From contig NZ_FOJG01000001.1 in the NCBI RefSeq assembly GCF_900110835.1, forward strand, positions 1,685,022 through 1,749,021: a stretch of DNA of 64,000 nucleotides, given 5' to 3'. Both the position numbers and the translations under genes were made by a program. Shown here piece by piece: positions 44,057 through 52,285 of the stretch (the first letter of the stretch is position 1; each line of letters begins with the position of its first letter). The notes under the pieces are model-generated. The model saw nothing but the letters and a program-made list of their open reading frames with translations, had not been told where the DNA came from and made no database searches. Origin of the DNA: Chitinophaga arvensicola. Lineage in GTDB: Bacteria > Bacteroidota > Bacteroidia > Chitinophagales > Chitinophagaceae.

Positions 44057-45361
44057 ATGAAACGATATATGCAATATAGTATCCTCGCTATCGCCTTTCT
44101 TTGCACGTTTGCCGCATGTAAGAAGGATTACCAGGATCCATCGGGTCCTTCGTCTGAACAGGCTTACAGTTCACCTACCACACTGGCCAACGTAGCCGTT
44201 GGGTTGCAGGCCTGGTATAGCCGTGACCGTGTTGGATTGTTATATACCACCGTCACTTCCGGGAGCTTACTCACGGGGGAAACATTTGTAACTAACCCGG
44301 GTAATACCGATGAGGCACAGATTGGCGCCGGCGGCAATAAAATTCTCAATACCAATGCAGTAGTAACTGGGATGTGGAATGTATCGAATAAGATCCGCTA
44401 TGAAGCCGACAGCGTGTTGCGCCGCACCGGCACTATTGTTCCGGATAAAGGCTTTGCCAGTGGTCTCATCGCCTATGCCACTATCTTTAAAGCCCTCGCG
44501 ATCGGCATCCAGGCGAACTTCTGGGAGCAGATACCGGAAAATACCAGTACCCCGGCGTTGGCTAACGGCGGCGTAACATTTATTCCCGGCAAACAAGGAT
44601 ATGCACTGGCGGTGACAGCACTCGATAATGCTATTAATACAGTAACGGCTACACCGGTCAGCACCAGTTTCCTGAGTAATATACCTGCCAGTATAGATAT
44701 CCTCAATACACTGTACGCCTTAAAAGCCAGGTATGCCTTGTACGCGGGCGATTACACGGCAGCCATGGCGGCAGCTGATAAGGTAAATCTCAGTGTACAA
44801 TCTAATTTGTCTTTTAACGCCCAGATCACCAATCCGATCTTTTTCCTGGTGACCGCTACCAATAACATCTATAACGTGGTCGACTCTACGATGGGATTGC
44901 CCGTTCCTATTCAGCCGGATCTGGCAGATCAGCGGATTCCGTTCTACATCGCCCGTCCGGTTAAACCAAGGTTTAACATCAGCGGCTTCTTCAAAAGCAA
45001 TTTAACGGCAGTTCCGATCTATTTGCCGGGAGAAATACTGCTGATAAAGGCAGAGTGCTATGCCCGTCAGCATGATGTAACCAATGGGTTAATTTACCTG
45101 AATAAAGTAGTTACCAAAACACCTTCCGGAGATGCCTATGGCCTCGGTGCCTCTCTGTCACCCGTATCAGCAGGAAGTGAACCCGAATTACTGGGACTCA
45201 TCTATAAGCACCGCCGCATTGAGCTGTTTATGGGCGCCCAGGAACTGGAGGATAGCCGCCGTTTCGGAAGACCGGTAGCTGAACGGAAAAGGAATTATTT
45301 CCCGTATCCGTTTGTAGAGCGGAATGATAATCCGAATACGCCGCAGGATCCGGCGTTTTAG
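44057..45361 (+). CDS. SusD-like lipoprotein (short)
   Basis: A 434-residue lipoprotein (lipobox TFAAC, Cys21) 18 bases after SusC and certain to be its lid partner. It is about 100 residues shorter than a typical SusD. The N-terminal helices (TTLANVAVGLQAWYSRD) and the C-terminal GLIYKHRRIELFMGAQELED motif are kept. The missing part lies in the middle, where SusD proteins usually carry glycan-binding loops, suggesting a distinct ligand. A strong terminator follows. Confidence 0.82.
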   Translation: MKRYMQYSILAIAFLCTFAACKKDYQDPSGPSSEQAYSSPTTLANVAVGLQAWYSRDRVGLLYTTVTSGSLLTGETFVTNPGNTDEAQIGAGGNKILNTNAVVTGMWNVSNKIRYEADSVLRRTGTIVPDKGFASGLIAYATIFKALAIGIQANFWEQIPENTSTPALANGGVTFIPGKQGYALAVTALDNAINTVTATPVSTSFLSNIPASIDILNTLYALKARYALYAGDYTAAMAAADKVNLSVQSNLSFNAQITNPIFFLVTATNNIYNVVDSTMGLPVPIQPDLADQRIPFYIARPVKPRFNISGFFKSNLTAVPIYLPGEILLIKAECYARQHDVTNGLIYLNKVVTKTPSGDAYGLGASLSPVSAGSEPELLGLIYKHRRIELFMGAQELEDSRRFGRPVAERKRNYFPYPFVERNDNPNTPQDPAF

Positions 45362-45372
45362 AGGAAATTTAC

Positions 45373-45409
45373 ACAAGAGAAGTAGCTATATAATGGCTAC
45401 TTCTCTTGT
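45373..45409 (+). terminator. terminator of the second SusCD operon
   Basis: A perfect 14-bp stem (45373-45386 with 45396-45409) 11 bases after the SusD stop, followed by an A/T-rich stretch. Confidence 0.75.
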
Positions 45410-45464
45410 ATAATTATAGGCTTGATGCTATGCAGAAATTGTTGTTACTTTGAATCCCCTGCAT

Positions 45465-46202
45465 ATGAATATATACACAACGCTAGGAATAGGTGCCTAC
45501 CATCTCAATTATTGCGAAGATTATCTCTTCTTCGATCACATCGATAACAACAGGATTATTTGTGCCGTAATGGACGGATGTACCATGGGAAAGGATAGCT
45601 ATTTTATCGCTACACTGGTAGGAAAGCTATTGAGAAAAATCTGTAAAGCCTTCAGCTATAAAGCATTTTATTCAAAAGAGTTGCTTTCCATATCATTGGA
45701 TGAATATTTGAAATTGATACTAAAAGAGTTGTTTTCAGAGTTGAAAATGCTGAAGAATCAGCTTCAGCTGGAAAAAGAAGAGTTGTTGACAACCCTGACC
45801 ATTCTATTGGCTGATATCAGCGCAGATAAGGGCCTGTTATTGGTGATAGGCGATGGGGTAGTCAGCATCAACGGCGCAATCGTTTCTTTTGACCAGGACA
45901 ATAAGCCGGATTATCTCGGGTATCATCTGTCTGCAGATTTTGATGCCTGGTATGAAGATCAGGGACAGAAAATATTTATCTCTCATCTCGAAGATATCAG
46001 CATTGCCACGGATGGTATCGAAACATTTACCCGGGTAGCGGCGCCGGAAAATTCCGATGCTGTAGATCCCATCAGTTTTCTTTTAAATGATATGACAGGC
46101 GCCGGAAATGAGGAGATGTTGAACATGAAATTGAAGCTGCTGGAGCATAAGTATGGACTGAACCATACAGATGATCTGGCGATTGTAAGAATAATGAAAT
46201 AG
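45465..46202 (+). CDS. PP2C-like protein phosphatase
   Basis: A 245-residue protein with a PP2C fold: ENC-type opening YCEDYLFF, the metal-binding aspartate in AVMDGCTMGKDSY, a LLLVIGDGVVSINGA core and a closing HTDDLAIVRIM. It probably dephosphorylates Ser/Thr residues. The frame extends to a TTG at 45450, but that codon lies within a TTACTTTG that looks like the -7 promoter box, so ATG 45465 is the start. No kinase gene is adjacent. It is followed five bases later by the TonB-domain gene. Confidence 0.72.
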   Translation: MNIYTTLGIGAYHLNYCEDYLFFDHIDNNRIICAVMDGCTMGKDSYFIATLVGKLLRKICKAFSYKAFYSKELLSISLDEYLKLILKELFSELKMLKNQLQLEKEELLTTLTILLADISADKGLLLVIGDGVVSINGAIVSFDQDNKPDYLGYHLSADFDAWYEDQGQKIFISHLEDISIATDGIETFTRVAAPENSDAVDPISFLLNDMTGAGNEEMLNMKLKLLEHKYGLNHTDDLAIVRIMK

Positions 46203-46207
46203 AAACT

Positions 46208-46594
46208 ATGCCGTTAAAACTGATACTATTCACCATTTGCTTACTGGCGGCCATTTCTGCAAATGCCCAGCGTGCTAAAGTATACTCATTTGTAACGCAA
46301 CCTCCATCCTTCCCCGGAGGGGAAGTTGCATTGGCAGCTTATCTTACAAAAAATATAAAATATAAAGTTTCGGAAAGTGAAATAGTAGGCACTGCCACTG
46401 TGCAGTTTATTATTGATACACTCGGTTGTGTGTATAATATCAAACCAAGAGATACCACGAAAACAGATTGGTTACATCAGGAGTTAATAAGAGTAGTGAG
46501 CATGATGCCTGCCTGGAATCCCGGGATGCACAACGGGAGAAAAGTAGCGGTACAGTACTATTTGCCTCTTTACATTTGTCTTCCTATGGAATAA
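46208..46594 (+). CDS. exported TonB C-terminal-domain protein
   Basis: A 128-residue protein consisting of a signal peptide (about 1-20, ISANAQ) and a TonB_C domain (PPSFPGGEVALAAYLTKNI, then VGTATVQFIIDTLGCVYNI). It lacks the membrane anchor and proline-rich span of a working TonB, so it is not an energy transducer itself. Such stand-alone domains are common in Bacteroidota and of unknown use. It starts five bases after the phosphatase gene. Confidence 0.75.
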   Translation: MPLKLILFTICLLAAISANAQRAKVYSFVTQPPSFPGGEVALAAYLTKNIKYKVSESEIVGTATVQFIIDTLGCVYNIKPRDTTKTDWLHQELIRVVSMMPAWNPGMHNGRKVAVQYYLPLYICLPME

Positions 46595-46634
46595 TAAAAT
46601 ACTACGAATACAGGTCTTTTTAAAATCCAACAAT

Positions 46635-47372
46635 ATGTTTATCCCTATCCGCCTGGCAATTGTTCTGGTGATATTGCAAACTGCGATTGCCTGTAACACT
46701 GCTGCTGTTCATTCCACTGTTTTTACCGGTGAAACTGGTTTGATCAGGCAGAAAGACGGCCTGAAACTATTGCTGGCAAATGGTCTTACAGATACGACAG
46801 GAGGCCGCATGGATTTGACGAATGAGCAGGATACCATTGGCCGGTACTTTAAGATGGACGATTCTCCTGATTACATCTGCTGTATCATGGATCGCTTCCG
46901 GAAAGATGCTTTCGAAGCAAACTGGTTATTGGAAATTTCACCGGCAGGGCGTATTGTAAAGAAAGCCCGCTTCCTGCATTTTAATTACCCATGTTGCTGG
47001 AAGAACGCCTATGAAGGATTCAAAAGATTTGGTAATTATTACGGCTTCATTCAATGTAATACCGGATCAGGATATTGTGCGAGTTACGTGTATCTTTTTA
47101 AGGAAATTACATCGCAGGAAGAACAGGCCAGGATCTTATTGGCGTATAATTTTGAAGGCTTTGAAAGTACCGAGCACCTGACTTCATCTATCGATATAAA
47201 AAACGATACTGTTACCGTTTCCTATCAATTACGGAATGAAATCCCTGAGGCGCTTACAGATGAAATAGTGGAAGAAAAAACAAGATTTGAAGTGCAATAC
47301 CGGCTGGCCGGAAAAAAATGGTACGCCATAGACAGCTCCCAGATGAACTGGAATCCCATTGCCGACTTATAG
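46635..47372 (+). CDS. lipoprotein of unknown function
   Basis: A 245-residue protein with a short signal peptide and a lipobox-like TAIAC (Cys20). It has seven further cysteines (including YICCIMD, YPCCWKN and QCNTGSGYCASYV), high for an exported Bacteroidota protein. No family recognised. It lies 40 bases after the TonB-domain gene and may be co-transcribed with it. Confidence 0.55.
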   Translation: MFIPIRLAIVLVILQTAIACNTAAVHSTVFTGETGLIRQKDGLKLLLANGLTDTTGGRMDLTNEQDTIGRYFKMDDSPDYICCIMDRFRKDAFEANWLLEISPAGRIVKKARFLHFNYPCCWKNAYEGFKRFGNYYGFIQCNTGSGYCASYVYLFKEITSQEEQARILLAYNFEGFESTEHLTSSIDIKNDTVTVSYQLRNEIPEALTDEIVEEKTRFEVQYRLAGKKWYAIDSSQMNWNPIADL

Positions 47373-47468
47373 ACGTGTTAAGCAGACACAGCATCTCTTT
47401 ATGGTGTAGTTTTTGGTTGCTCAGTTATTTGTTAACGGACAGCACATTATCACTTAAAAACTACTCTT

Positions 47469-48020
47469 ATGAACAAGAACAGGCTTTCCTCCACGCTACA
47501 AAACGGACTCAACAAACAGATGACCCAGGAAGCACTGGCTGCACAGATTTACTTGTCTTTTGGCGCATGGGCATCTGGTGAAGGATATGGTGGAATTGCT
47601 AATTTCCTTTTCAGGCATGCCAATGAGGAGCGTAATCACATGACTAAATTCCTGGAGTATATCCTGGAAAGAGGTGGTAAAGCAGACATAGAAGCAATCC
47701 CAAAACCACCGGCAGATCCTACCAGTGTGCAGAATTGCTTTGAGCAGGTTTTTCAACAGGAAATAAACAATACAACCGGCATCTATAAACTGGTAAAGAT
47801 GAGTTTTGATGAGGAAGACTGGGCTACCTGGAACTTCCTGCAGTGGTTCGTCAGAGAACAGACAGAAGAAGAAACACTGGCGCTGAATTTATTGGATAAA
47901 ATTAAAGTGGCTGGTGGAGAAAAGGCGACGGGAGAAGCGTTGTATGCACTGGATCGCGACCTGGAAAAAGAGCCGGATGAAGCTACGTTGGCCGAAACCA
48001 AAACAGCGGAGAATCCGTGA
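47469..48020 (+). CDS. ftnA: ferritin
   Basis: Cytoplasmic iron-storage protein of 183 residues, matching bacterial FtnA. Ferroxidase ligands line up: glutamate in QMTQEALAAQIYL (E. coli Glu17), NEERNHM (Glu50, His53), QQEINN (Glu94), and EQTEEETLAL (Glu127/Glu130). FNFLQWF-type WNFLQWFVREQ is conserved. The C-terminus has a longer acidic tail (EPDEATLAETKTAENP) than E. coli FtnA. It would store iron gained through the haem system, though it is 37 kb away and separately transcribed. Confidence 0.92.
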   Translation: MNKNRLSSTLQNGLNKQMTQEALAAQIYLSFGAWASGEGYGGIANFLFRHANEERNHMTKFLEYILERGGKADIEAIPKPPADPTSVQNCFEQVFQQEINNTTGIYKLVKMSFDEEDWATWNFLQWFVREQTEEETLALNLLDKIKVAGGEKATGEALYALDRDLEKEPDEATLAETKTAENP

Positions 48021-48066
48021 GCTAAGTCGCACTTTGTTTAGAAATTTCCCCATTTGTGGATCATAT

Positions 48067-48099
48067 AAGCAGGGGCCGATATTTTTTCAGCCCCTGCTT
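48067..48099. terminator. terminator between ferritin and GH71/99-like gene
   Basis: A perfect 10-bp stem (48067-48076 with 48090-48099) followed by TATTTATT on the + strand, 47 bases after the ferritin stop; the two genes are convergent. Confidence 0.75.
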
Positions 48100-48105
48100 T
48101 ATTTA

Positions 48106-49707
48106 TTACTGCACTTTGCAGGAAGACATTTTATCATTCGCATTTGGACTCAGCACTGTGAAATCTGGTGTATCACTGGTACGGGTCCAGGAAGTGCCGG
48201 CGAAATTATCATCGGCATACATGATCAACGTACGTCCGGCAGGGACTTTCACGGAAGAGGCCCAATCGTTGGGAACGCCGAGTGCGGCCAGTTGTGCTAT
48301 AGTGTAAGTACCCACCGGTAATACCTGACTGGCAGTACCAGCGTAGTTGATACTCTGATAAAAGGTGACGCCGCTGCTGCTGATCGTATGCGGTGTTGGA
48401 TGTGTCCAGGCCAATGGAGTTTGTCCTTTAATCATTTTAGCACCGTCCTGGGTGAGGCGCAGATAGAAATCAGCTGAAACATGAACGCCATCTGCATCCA
48501 ATGTCAGAAAATACTGATTGGTAGGCGCCATGGAAGCATCTTCTGCGGCTTTGGCAATAGCAGTGGCTTCATCGTATTCATCAAACATGCCTACATATAC
48601 ACTGGGTATTCCCTGGTTCCTGATATTGGCAAACTGTTGCCAGAGGAAATCTCCGTGTAATCTTGGGATCTGGTTGGGAGCGCCTCCTTTCCAGTTCGAC
48701 CAGGAAAAGCCAGGGAAGGCTTCGGCCTGATAGTCGATACCATTGTTGTTACAGTAGGCAAAATCGGCAGCGATCGTAGATACGTAATTGTTAGCCCCAG
48801 CTATATCTCCGAAGGTACCGGTAGCCCAGGGCATGATCATGTTACTGGCATTGAAGGCAGGAAGATTAGCGGTTTGGGTACGCCAGTTCCGTGGACCACC
48901 CACAATAACATAGCAACCCTGCGCTTTAAACCAATTGATTACATCCGTCCAGGAGGTTACATCACCCGGGCGATTGCTGACACCAACTCCCCAGATACAT
49001 ACCACCGGTTTGTTGTTCTGAATGGCATAAGCGGAAGAAGAAGTGAGGTGCAGCGTGTTAACGATCACATTTGTCCAGTCGGTTTTTATTTCAGTCTGGA
49101 AATTTGTCCATCCTGAAATATCATACATCACATAAAACTTACGGCCATAGGTTTGTGCGGCCGCCATTACCTTATTGGCAATACCATCTTTCTGCGGACT
49201 GCTTTTTCCAAACCGCTGCATGGCAGCACAATCAATTCCATACTGCTGCATCCAGGAAAAATGGGTATTTACCGTTTGATCTGTCCAGGAAGAAAATAGT
49301 TTAGCGGATTGACCATTGCCCAGATTTGCATAGCCGGTTTGGAAAGTAGTGGTATACTCCCGTGTATCGGGCCACAGTTCAAATGTTTGGTTACCCGGAG
49401 AAGGTGGCAGGCCACCGGGTGTGCTACCCCAGTGTATCCAGTTGTTGGAAGGAGAACCATCATTCTTACAGGAAAACCATCCCTGGTAGCCTACTACGAG
49501 TTTTCCTACCACGTCACCTGGCGGTGAGACGGCCAACGCAGTAACACCTTCTTTAAGGCCGGTATTTAAACCGGTATCAGATTTTTTCAATAGCTCCTTA
49601 TTGGAGCAACTGGCCATACCAGCCAATATCAGACAATGGTACCCTGCCTTTTTTACGCCGCCGGACAAACGGAAGGAAAGGGTTTTAAAGAAATTCATGT
49701 GTTGCAT
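48106..49707 (-). CDS. GH71/99-like hydrolase with beta/gamma-crystallin domain
   Basis: Exported lipoprotein of 533 residues (530 from the second ATG at 49698), lipobox GMASC. Residues about 60-430 resemble the GH71/99-like family (VVGYQGWFSCKNDGSP, IVGGPRNWRTQT, YQAEAFPGFSWSNW, VYVGMFDEYDEATAI), with a (beta/alpha)8 core. The acidic residues in MFDEYDE are candidate catalysts. Residues about 450-533 form a beta/gamma-crystallin domain with two calcium motifs of the N/D-N/D-x-x-S/T-S type, NDWASS and NDKMSS. The substrate is probably an alpha-linked glycan such as mannan or glucan, but is not proven. Confidence 0.75.
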   Translation of the reverse strand: MQHMNFFKTLSFRLSGGVKKAGYHCLILAGMASCSNKELLKKSDTGLNTGLKEGVTALAVSPPGDVVGKLVVGYQGWFSCKNDGSPSNNWIHWGSTPGGLPPSPGNQTFELWPDTREYTTTFQTGYANLGNGQSAKLFSSWTDQTVNTHFSWMQQYGIDCAAMQRFGKSSPQKDGIANKVMAAAQTYGRKFYVMYDISGWTNFQTEIKTDWTNVIVNTLHLTSSSAYAIQNNKPVVCIWGVGVSNRPGDVTSWTDVINWFKAQGCYVIVGGPRNWRTQTANLPAFNASNMIMPWATGTFGDIAGANNYVSTIAADFAYCNNNGIDYQAEAFPGFSWSNWKGGAPNQIPRLHGDFLWQQFANIRNQGIPSVYVGMFDEYDEATAIAKAAEDASMAPTNQYFLTLDADGVHVSADFYLRLTQDGAKMIKGQTPLAWTHPTPHTISSSGVTFYQSINYAGTASQVLPVGTYTIAQLAALGVPNDWASSVKVPAGRTLIMYADDNFAGTSWTRTSDTPDFTVLSPNANDKMSSCKVQ

Positions 49708-50078
49708 GAGGGCGATTTTGATGATGGTTATAAGTGGAATTTTTTCACGTGAAGTTTTGATAGAACAGGCCTGTTTTTCGGGAGCGAAAATTAAGTGTAG
49801 ATAAGCGGGAGGCCTAAAAATATAAAGGAAAAATTTTCTTGTGAGAAGGTATTTGCGCGATGGGAAACGAAATAATGAAGAAATATAAATTTCTGATATA
49901 TAAACGTTTTTCAGCCGGAAAAAGGCATTATCAGGTTTGTTAATAACACTGTTAGTTTGTTTATTAATCTGCAGGCATCGCCGGTGATCCGCAATACAGC
50001 TTTACAATAGGGAAGTAATGTGAAATCCGCACCACTATCTTCTGTAGTGTGAAGTCGTACCTGATTGTATAAAAGTGG
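49708..50078. other. 371-bp intergenic region
   Basis: A/T-rich with no convincing gene. It holds a 10-bp palindrome TTCACGTGAA (49744-49753) 37 bases upstream of the GH71/99-like start, which could be an operator for that minus-strand gene. Otherwise I see nothing in it. Confidence 0.4.
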
Positions 50079-50594
50079 TCAATATTGTTTCATCGTTTCC
50101 CGTATACCCGCCAGATGATGATCATCATGCTCCGCTACGAAATACGCCAGGTCTATGATCCGCATCGGCGTTTTCAGTCTCGGATGTAAGGAAGATGACA
50201 ATAACTGCGAAGGGGTCACTTGAGATAACCGGTCTACAAACACTTTCCGTTGTTCGCTGAACTTTTGCAATAATACATCGATGTTGTTATCATTATGATT
50301 GGCGCGATGAGTAGCCTGATTTGTTAAATCAGCTATTCTTAATTCCGCTGATCCATTAATGAGATCTTCCAGTCTGCCCAGCCACAATGGTTCCATATCA
50401 GAAAGGTGGCCTGCTTCTTCCTGTATACTCCATTTTTCCGTTGGTTTCGAAGTTAACAGGGATGTAGGTACGTTGTGCAGCATGGATTTTATTCTTACCG
50501 GTGTGCCGTTTAAACGTTCAATGATGGCGGGTAGTATACCATTGTCTTCAATGATGGGAAATGTTCTGTTAAACCATTCCGTTCTTTTCATCAT
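50079..50594 (-). CDS. DinB-family protein
   Basis: A 171-residue four-helix-bundle protein. Metal-binding histidines are in IQEEAGHLSDMEPLW and AEHDDHHLAGI, giving the DinB His triad. Members include bacillithiol S-transferases and other thiol-dependent enzymes, so it may be a bacillithiol transferase. The frame extends to TTG 50609, but ATG 50594 (MKRTEWFNRTF after MM) is the more likely start. It lies downstream of the thiolase terminator. Confidence 0.75.
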   Translation of the reverse strand: MMKRTEWFNRTFPIIEDNGILPAIIERLNGTPVRIKSMLHNVPTSLLTSKPTEKWSIQEEAGHLSDMEPLWLGRLEDLINGSAELRIADLTNQATHRANHNDNNIDVLLQKFSEQRKVFVDRLSQVTPSQLLSSSLHPRLKTPMRIIDLAYFVAEHDDHHLAGIRETMKQY

Positions 50595-50621
50595 CAGTTT
50601 TTTATTCAATATTAATGAAAA

Positions 50622-50642
50622 ACAAAAGGAGCCAATGGCTCC
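50622..50642 (-). terminator. terminator of the thiolase gene
   Basis: GGAGCC (50628-50633) pairs with GGCTCC (50637-50642). On the minus strand it is followed by TTTTG and TTTTT, so it ends the thiolase transcript before the DinB gene. Confidence 0.6.
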
Positions 50643-50675
50643 CTTTTTTGTATAAAGCTGAGTTGACCGGTATTA

Positions 50676-51854
50676 TCAGTTAATATTCTCAATGATACCT
50701 GCAATGCCTTGTCCGCCGCCAACACAGGCGGTAACAATGCCATACTTTTTATTTAATCTCTTCAGATCGCCCAATAACTGAACGGTCAGTTTAGCGCCGG
50801 TGCATCCTAATGGATGTCCCAATGCAATAGCACCGCCATTGATATTCACAATATCGGGGTTAATACCCAGTTCACGGATCACGGCAATAGATTGTGATGC
50901 AAAGGCTTCATTCAGTTCTACGAGATCGATATCCTGCAATGATTTGCCAGCGCGCTGCAATACTTTGGGGATAGCCGCTACCGGGCCTATTCCCATAATG
51001 CGGGGATGTACACCGGCAGATACACAACCTACAAGTCGGCCGATAGGTTTCAGTCCGAGTTCATTGACCATGCGCTCGCTCATTACTACCACAAATGCGG
51101 CGCCATCGGAGGTTTGAGACGAGTTGCCTGCTGTAACAGAGCCACCGGCAGCAAAAACTGGTTTCAGTTTTCCAAGTGCTTCCAATGAAGTATCTGCACG
51201 AGGTCCCTCATCTGTATCCACCACATAAGAGCGTTTTTGCTTTTTTCCTCTTTCATCTACATACACTTCTTCCACAGAAACGGGCAGAATACCAGGTTTA
51301 AAATAACCATTCTGAATAGCATTCAATGCTTTCTGATGTGATTTATAAGAGAACTCATCCTGGTCCTGGCGGCTTACTTTGAATTCATTAGCCACTGCTT
51401 CAGCGGTGAGTCCCATACCGATATAATAATCAGGGTTGGTGCTGGCTACAGTATAGTTGGGTACTGTTTTCCAACCGGCCACCGGCACCAGGCTCATACT
51501 TTCTGTGCCTCCGGCGATGATACAATCCGCCATACCAGTCTGAATTTTGGCAGTGGCAATGGCGATTGTTTCCAATCCGGATGCGCAATAACGGTTTACC
51601 GTCATGCCTGGTACATCAATGCCCAGGGCTCTTACAGAAATCATGCGGCCGATCTGTAAACCTTGTTCTGCTTCCGGTACCGCATTTCCTACAATCAGGT
51701 CATCTACCCGCTTAGGATCCAGTTGGGGCAAGGATTTCAGTAATCCGGTGATGACGTCTACGGCCAGGTCATCTGGTCTGTAAAAGCGAAATCCCCCTCT
51801 TTTGGATTTTCCCACTGCGGTGCGGTATCCGGCTACGATATAAGCTTCTTGCAT
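50676..51854 (-). CDS. fadA: acetyl-CoA acyltransferase (thiolase)
   Basis: A 392-residue thiolase that splits 3-ketoacyl-CoA (fatty acid beta-oxidation) or condenses acetyl-CoA. The nucleophile cysteine is in VNRYCASGLETI, the second active-site motif is GHPLGCTGAKL, and the proton-transfer cysteine is in CVGGGQG near the C-terminus. Sequence style (AYIVAGYRTAVGKSKRG at the start) fits the beta-oxidation group. No FadB-type gene is visible in the window, so the gene is isolated from its usual partner. Confidence 0.9.
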   Translation of the reverse strand: MQEAYIVAGYRTAVGKSKRGGFRFYRPDDLAVDVITGLLKSLPQLDPKRVDDLIVGNAVPEAEQGLQIGRMISVRALGIDVPGMTVNRYCASGLETIAIATAKIQTGMADCIIAGGTESMSLVPVAGWKTVPNYTVASTNPDYYIGMGLTAEAVANEFKVSRQDQDEFSYKSHQKALNAIQNGYFKPGILPVSVEEVYVDERGKKQKRSYVVDTDEGPRADTSLEALGKLKPVFAAGGSVTAGNSSQTSDGAAFVVVMSERMVNELGLKPIGRLVGCVSAGVHPRIMGIGPVAAIPKVLQRAGKSLQDIDLVELNEAFASQSIAVIRELGINPDIVNINGGAIALGHPLGCTGAKLTVQLLGDLKRLNKKYGIVTACVGGGQGIAGIIENIN

Positions 51855-51930
51855 GAAAAAAAATTTTATAATGAGCTAACGGTTAGATTATCAACATAAT
51901 GGATATTTATCCACATTTGGTCCTTCTTCT

Positions 51931-51938
51931 CAAATTTA
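51931..51938 (-). promoter_or_regulatory. candidate -7 box of the thiolase gene
   Basis: On the minus strand TAAATTTG matches TAnnTTTG, about 77 bases before the thiolase start codon. Confidence 0.45.
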
Positions 51939-51973
51939 ATTAAATAAAGTACACGAATATTCAGAAGAACCGT

Positions 51974-51981
51974 TAAATTTG
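51974..51981 (+). promoter_or_regulatory. candidate -7 box of tRNA-Lys
   Basis: TAAATTTG matches TAnnTTTG, ending 31 bases before the first base of the tRNA. Confidence 0.5.
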
Positions 51982-52012
51982 CGCTCACGTTTTTTAACAA
52001 AGAATGCGAAAT

Positions 52013-52086
52013 GACTCCCTAGCTCAGTTGGTTAGAGCTACTGACTCTTAATCAGTAGGTCCTGGGTTCGAGCCCCAGGGGGGTCA
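52013..52086 (+). tRNA. tRNA-Lys (CUU)
   Basis: A 74-base cloverleaf. The acceptor arm is 52013-52019 with 52079-52085 (one T-G pair). The anticodon stem ACTGA/TCAGT encloses loop CTCTTAA with anticodon CTT at 52047-52049. The T arm is CTGGG/CCCAG with loop TTCGAGC, and A52086 is the discriminator. CCA is not encoded. The gene is intact even though it is the integration site of a mobile element. Confidence 0.95.
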
Positions 52087-52089
52087 CTT
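52071..52089 (+). other. att site (left) of element A, in the tRNA 3' end
   Basis: The 19 bases starting AGCCCCAGG and ending GTCACTT cover the T arm, 3' acceptor strand and three bases beyond. They recur exactly at 60753-60771; flanking bases differ on both sides. Direct repeats of a tRNA 3' end are the mark of tyrosine-integrase insertion. Confidence 0.92.
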
Positions 52090-52203
52090 TAAACTTAATT
52101 CACCCAATCTTAGTTTTACTAGGGTTGGGTGTTTTCTTTTACTGGTGGCCCGTTTCAGCAGAAAGAGAAAGAAAGGGAGAAAAAGAAAGATTAACTTTTC
52201 GTA

Positions 52204-52236
52204 TACCCCAACGTGTACCCCAAGAAAGTTGGGGTA
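52204..52236 (+). promoter_or_regulatory. integrase arm-type repeats, left end
   Basis: TACCCCAA occurs at 52204-52211 and 52216-52223 (12-bp period) and inverted (TTGGGGTA) at 52229-52236, between the att site and the integrase gene. The same octamer with the same 12-bp period lies near the right end (60688-60707). Candidate arm sites for integrase or excisionase. Confidence 0.6.
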
Positions 52237-52285
52237 TAGACCCGACTCAAAATTTGTTAACCTTATAACCCGGTACTCATTACTC

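Noticed and set aside
52145..52285. Upstream extension of the integrase
   Set aside because: The extra 47 residues are basic low-complexity and translate the TACCCCAA arm repeats; the typical family start is at 52286.
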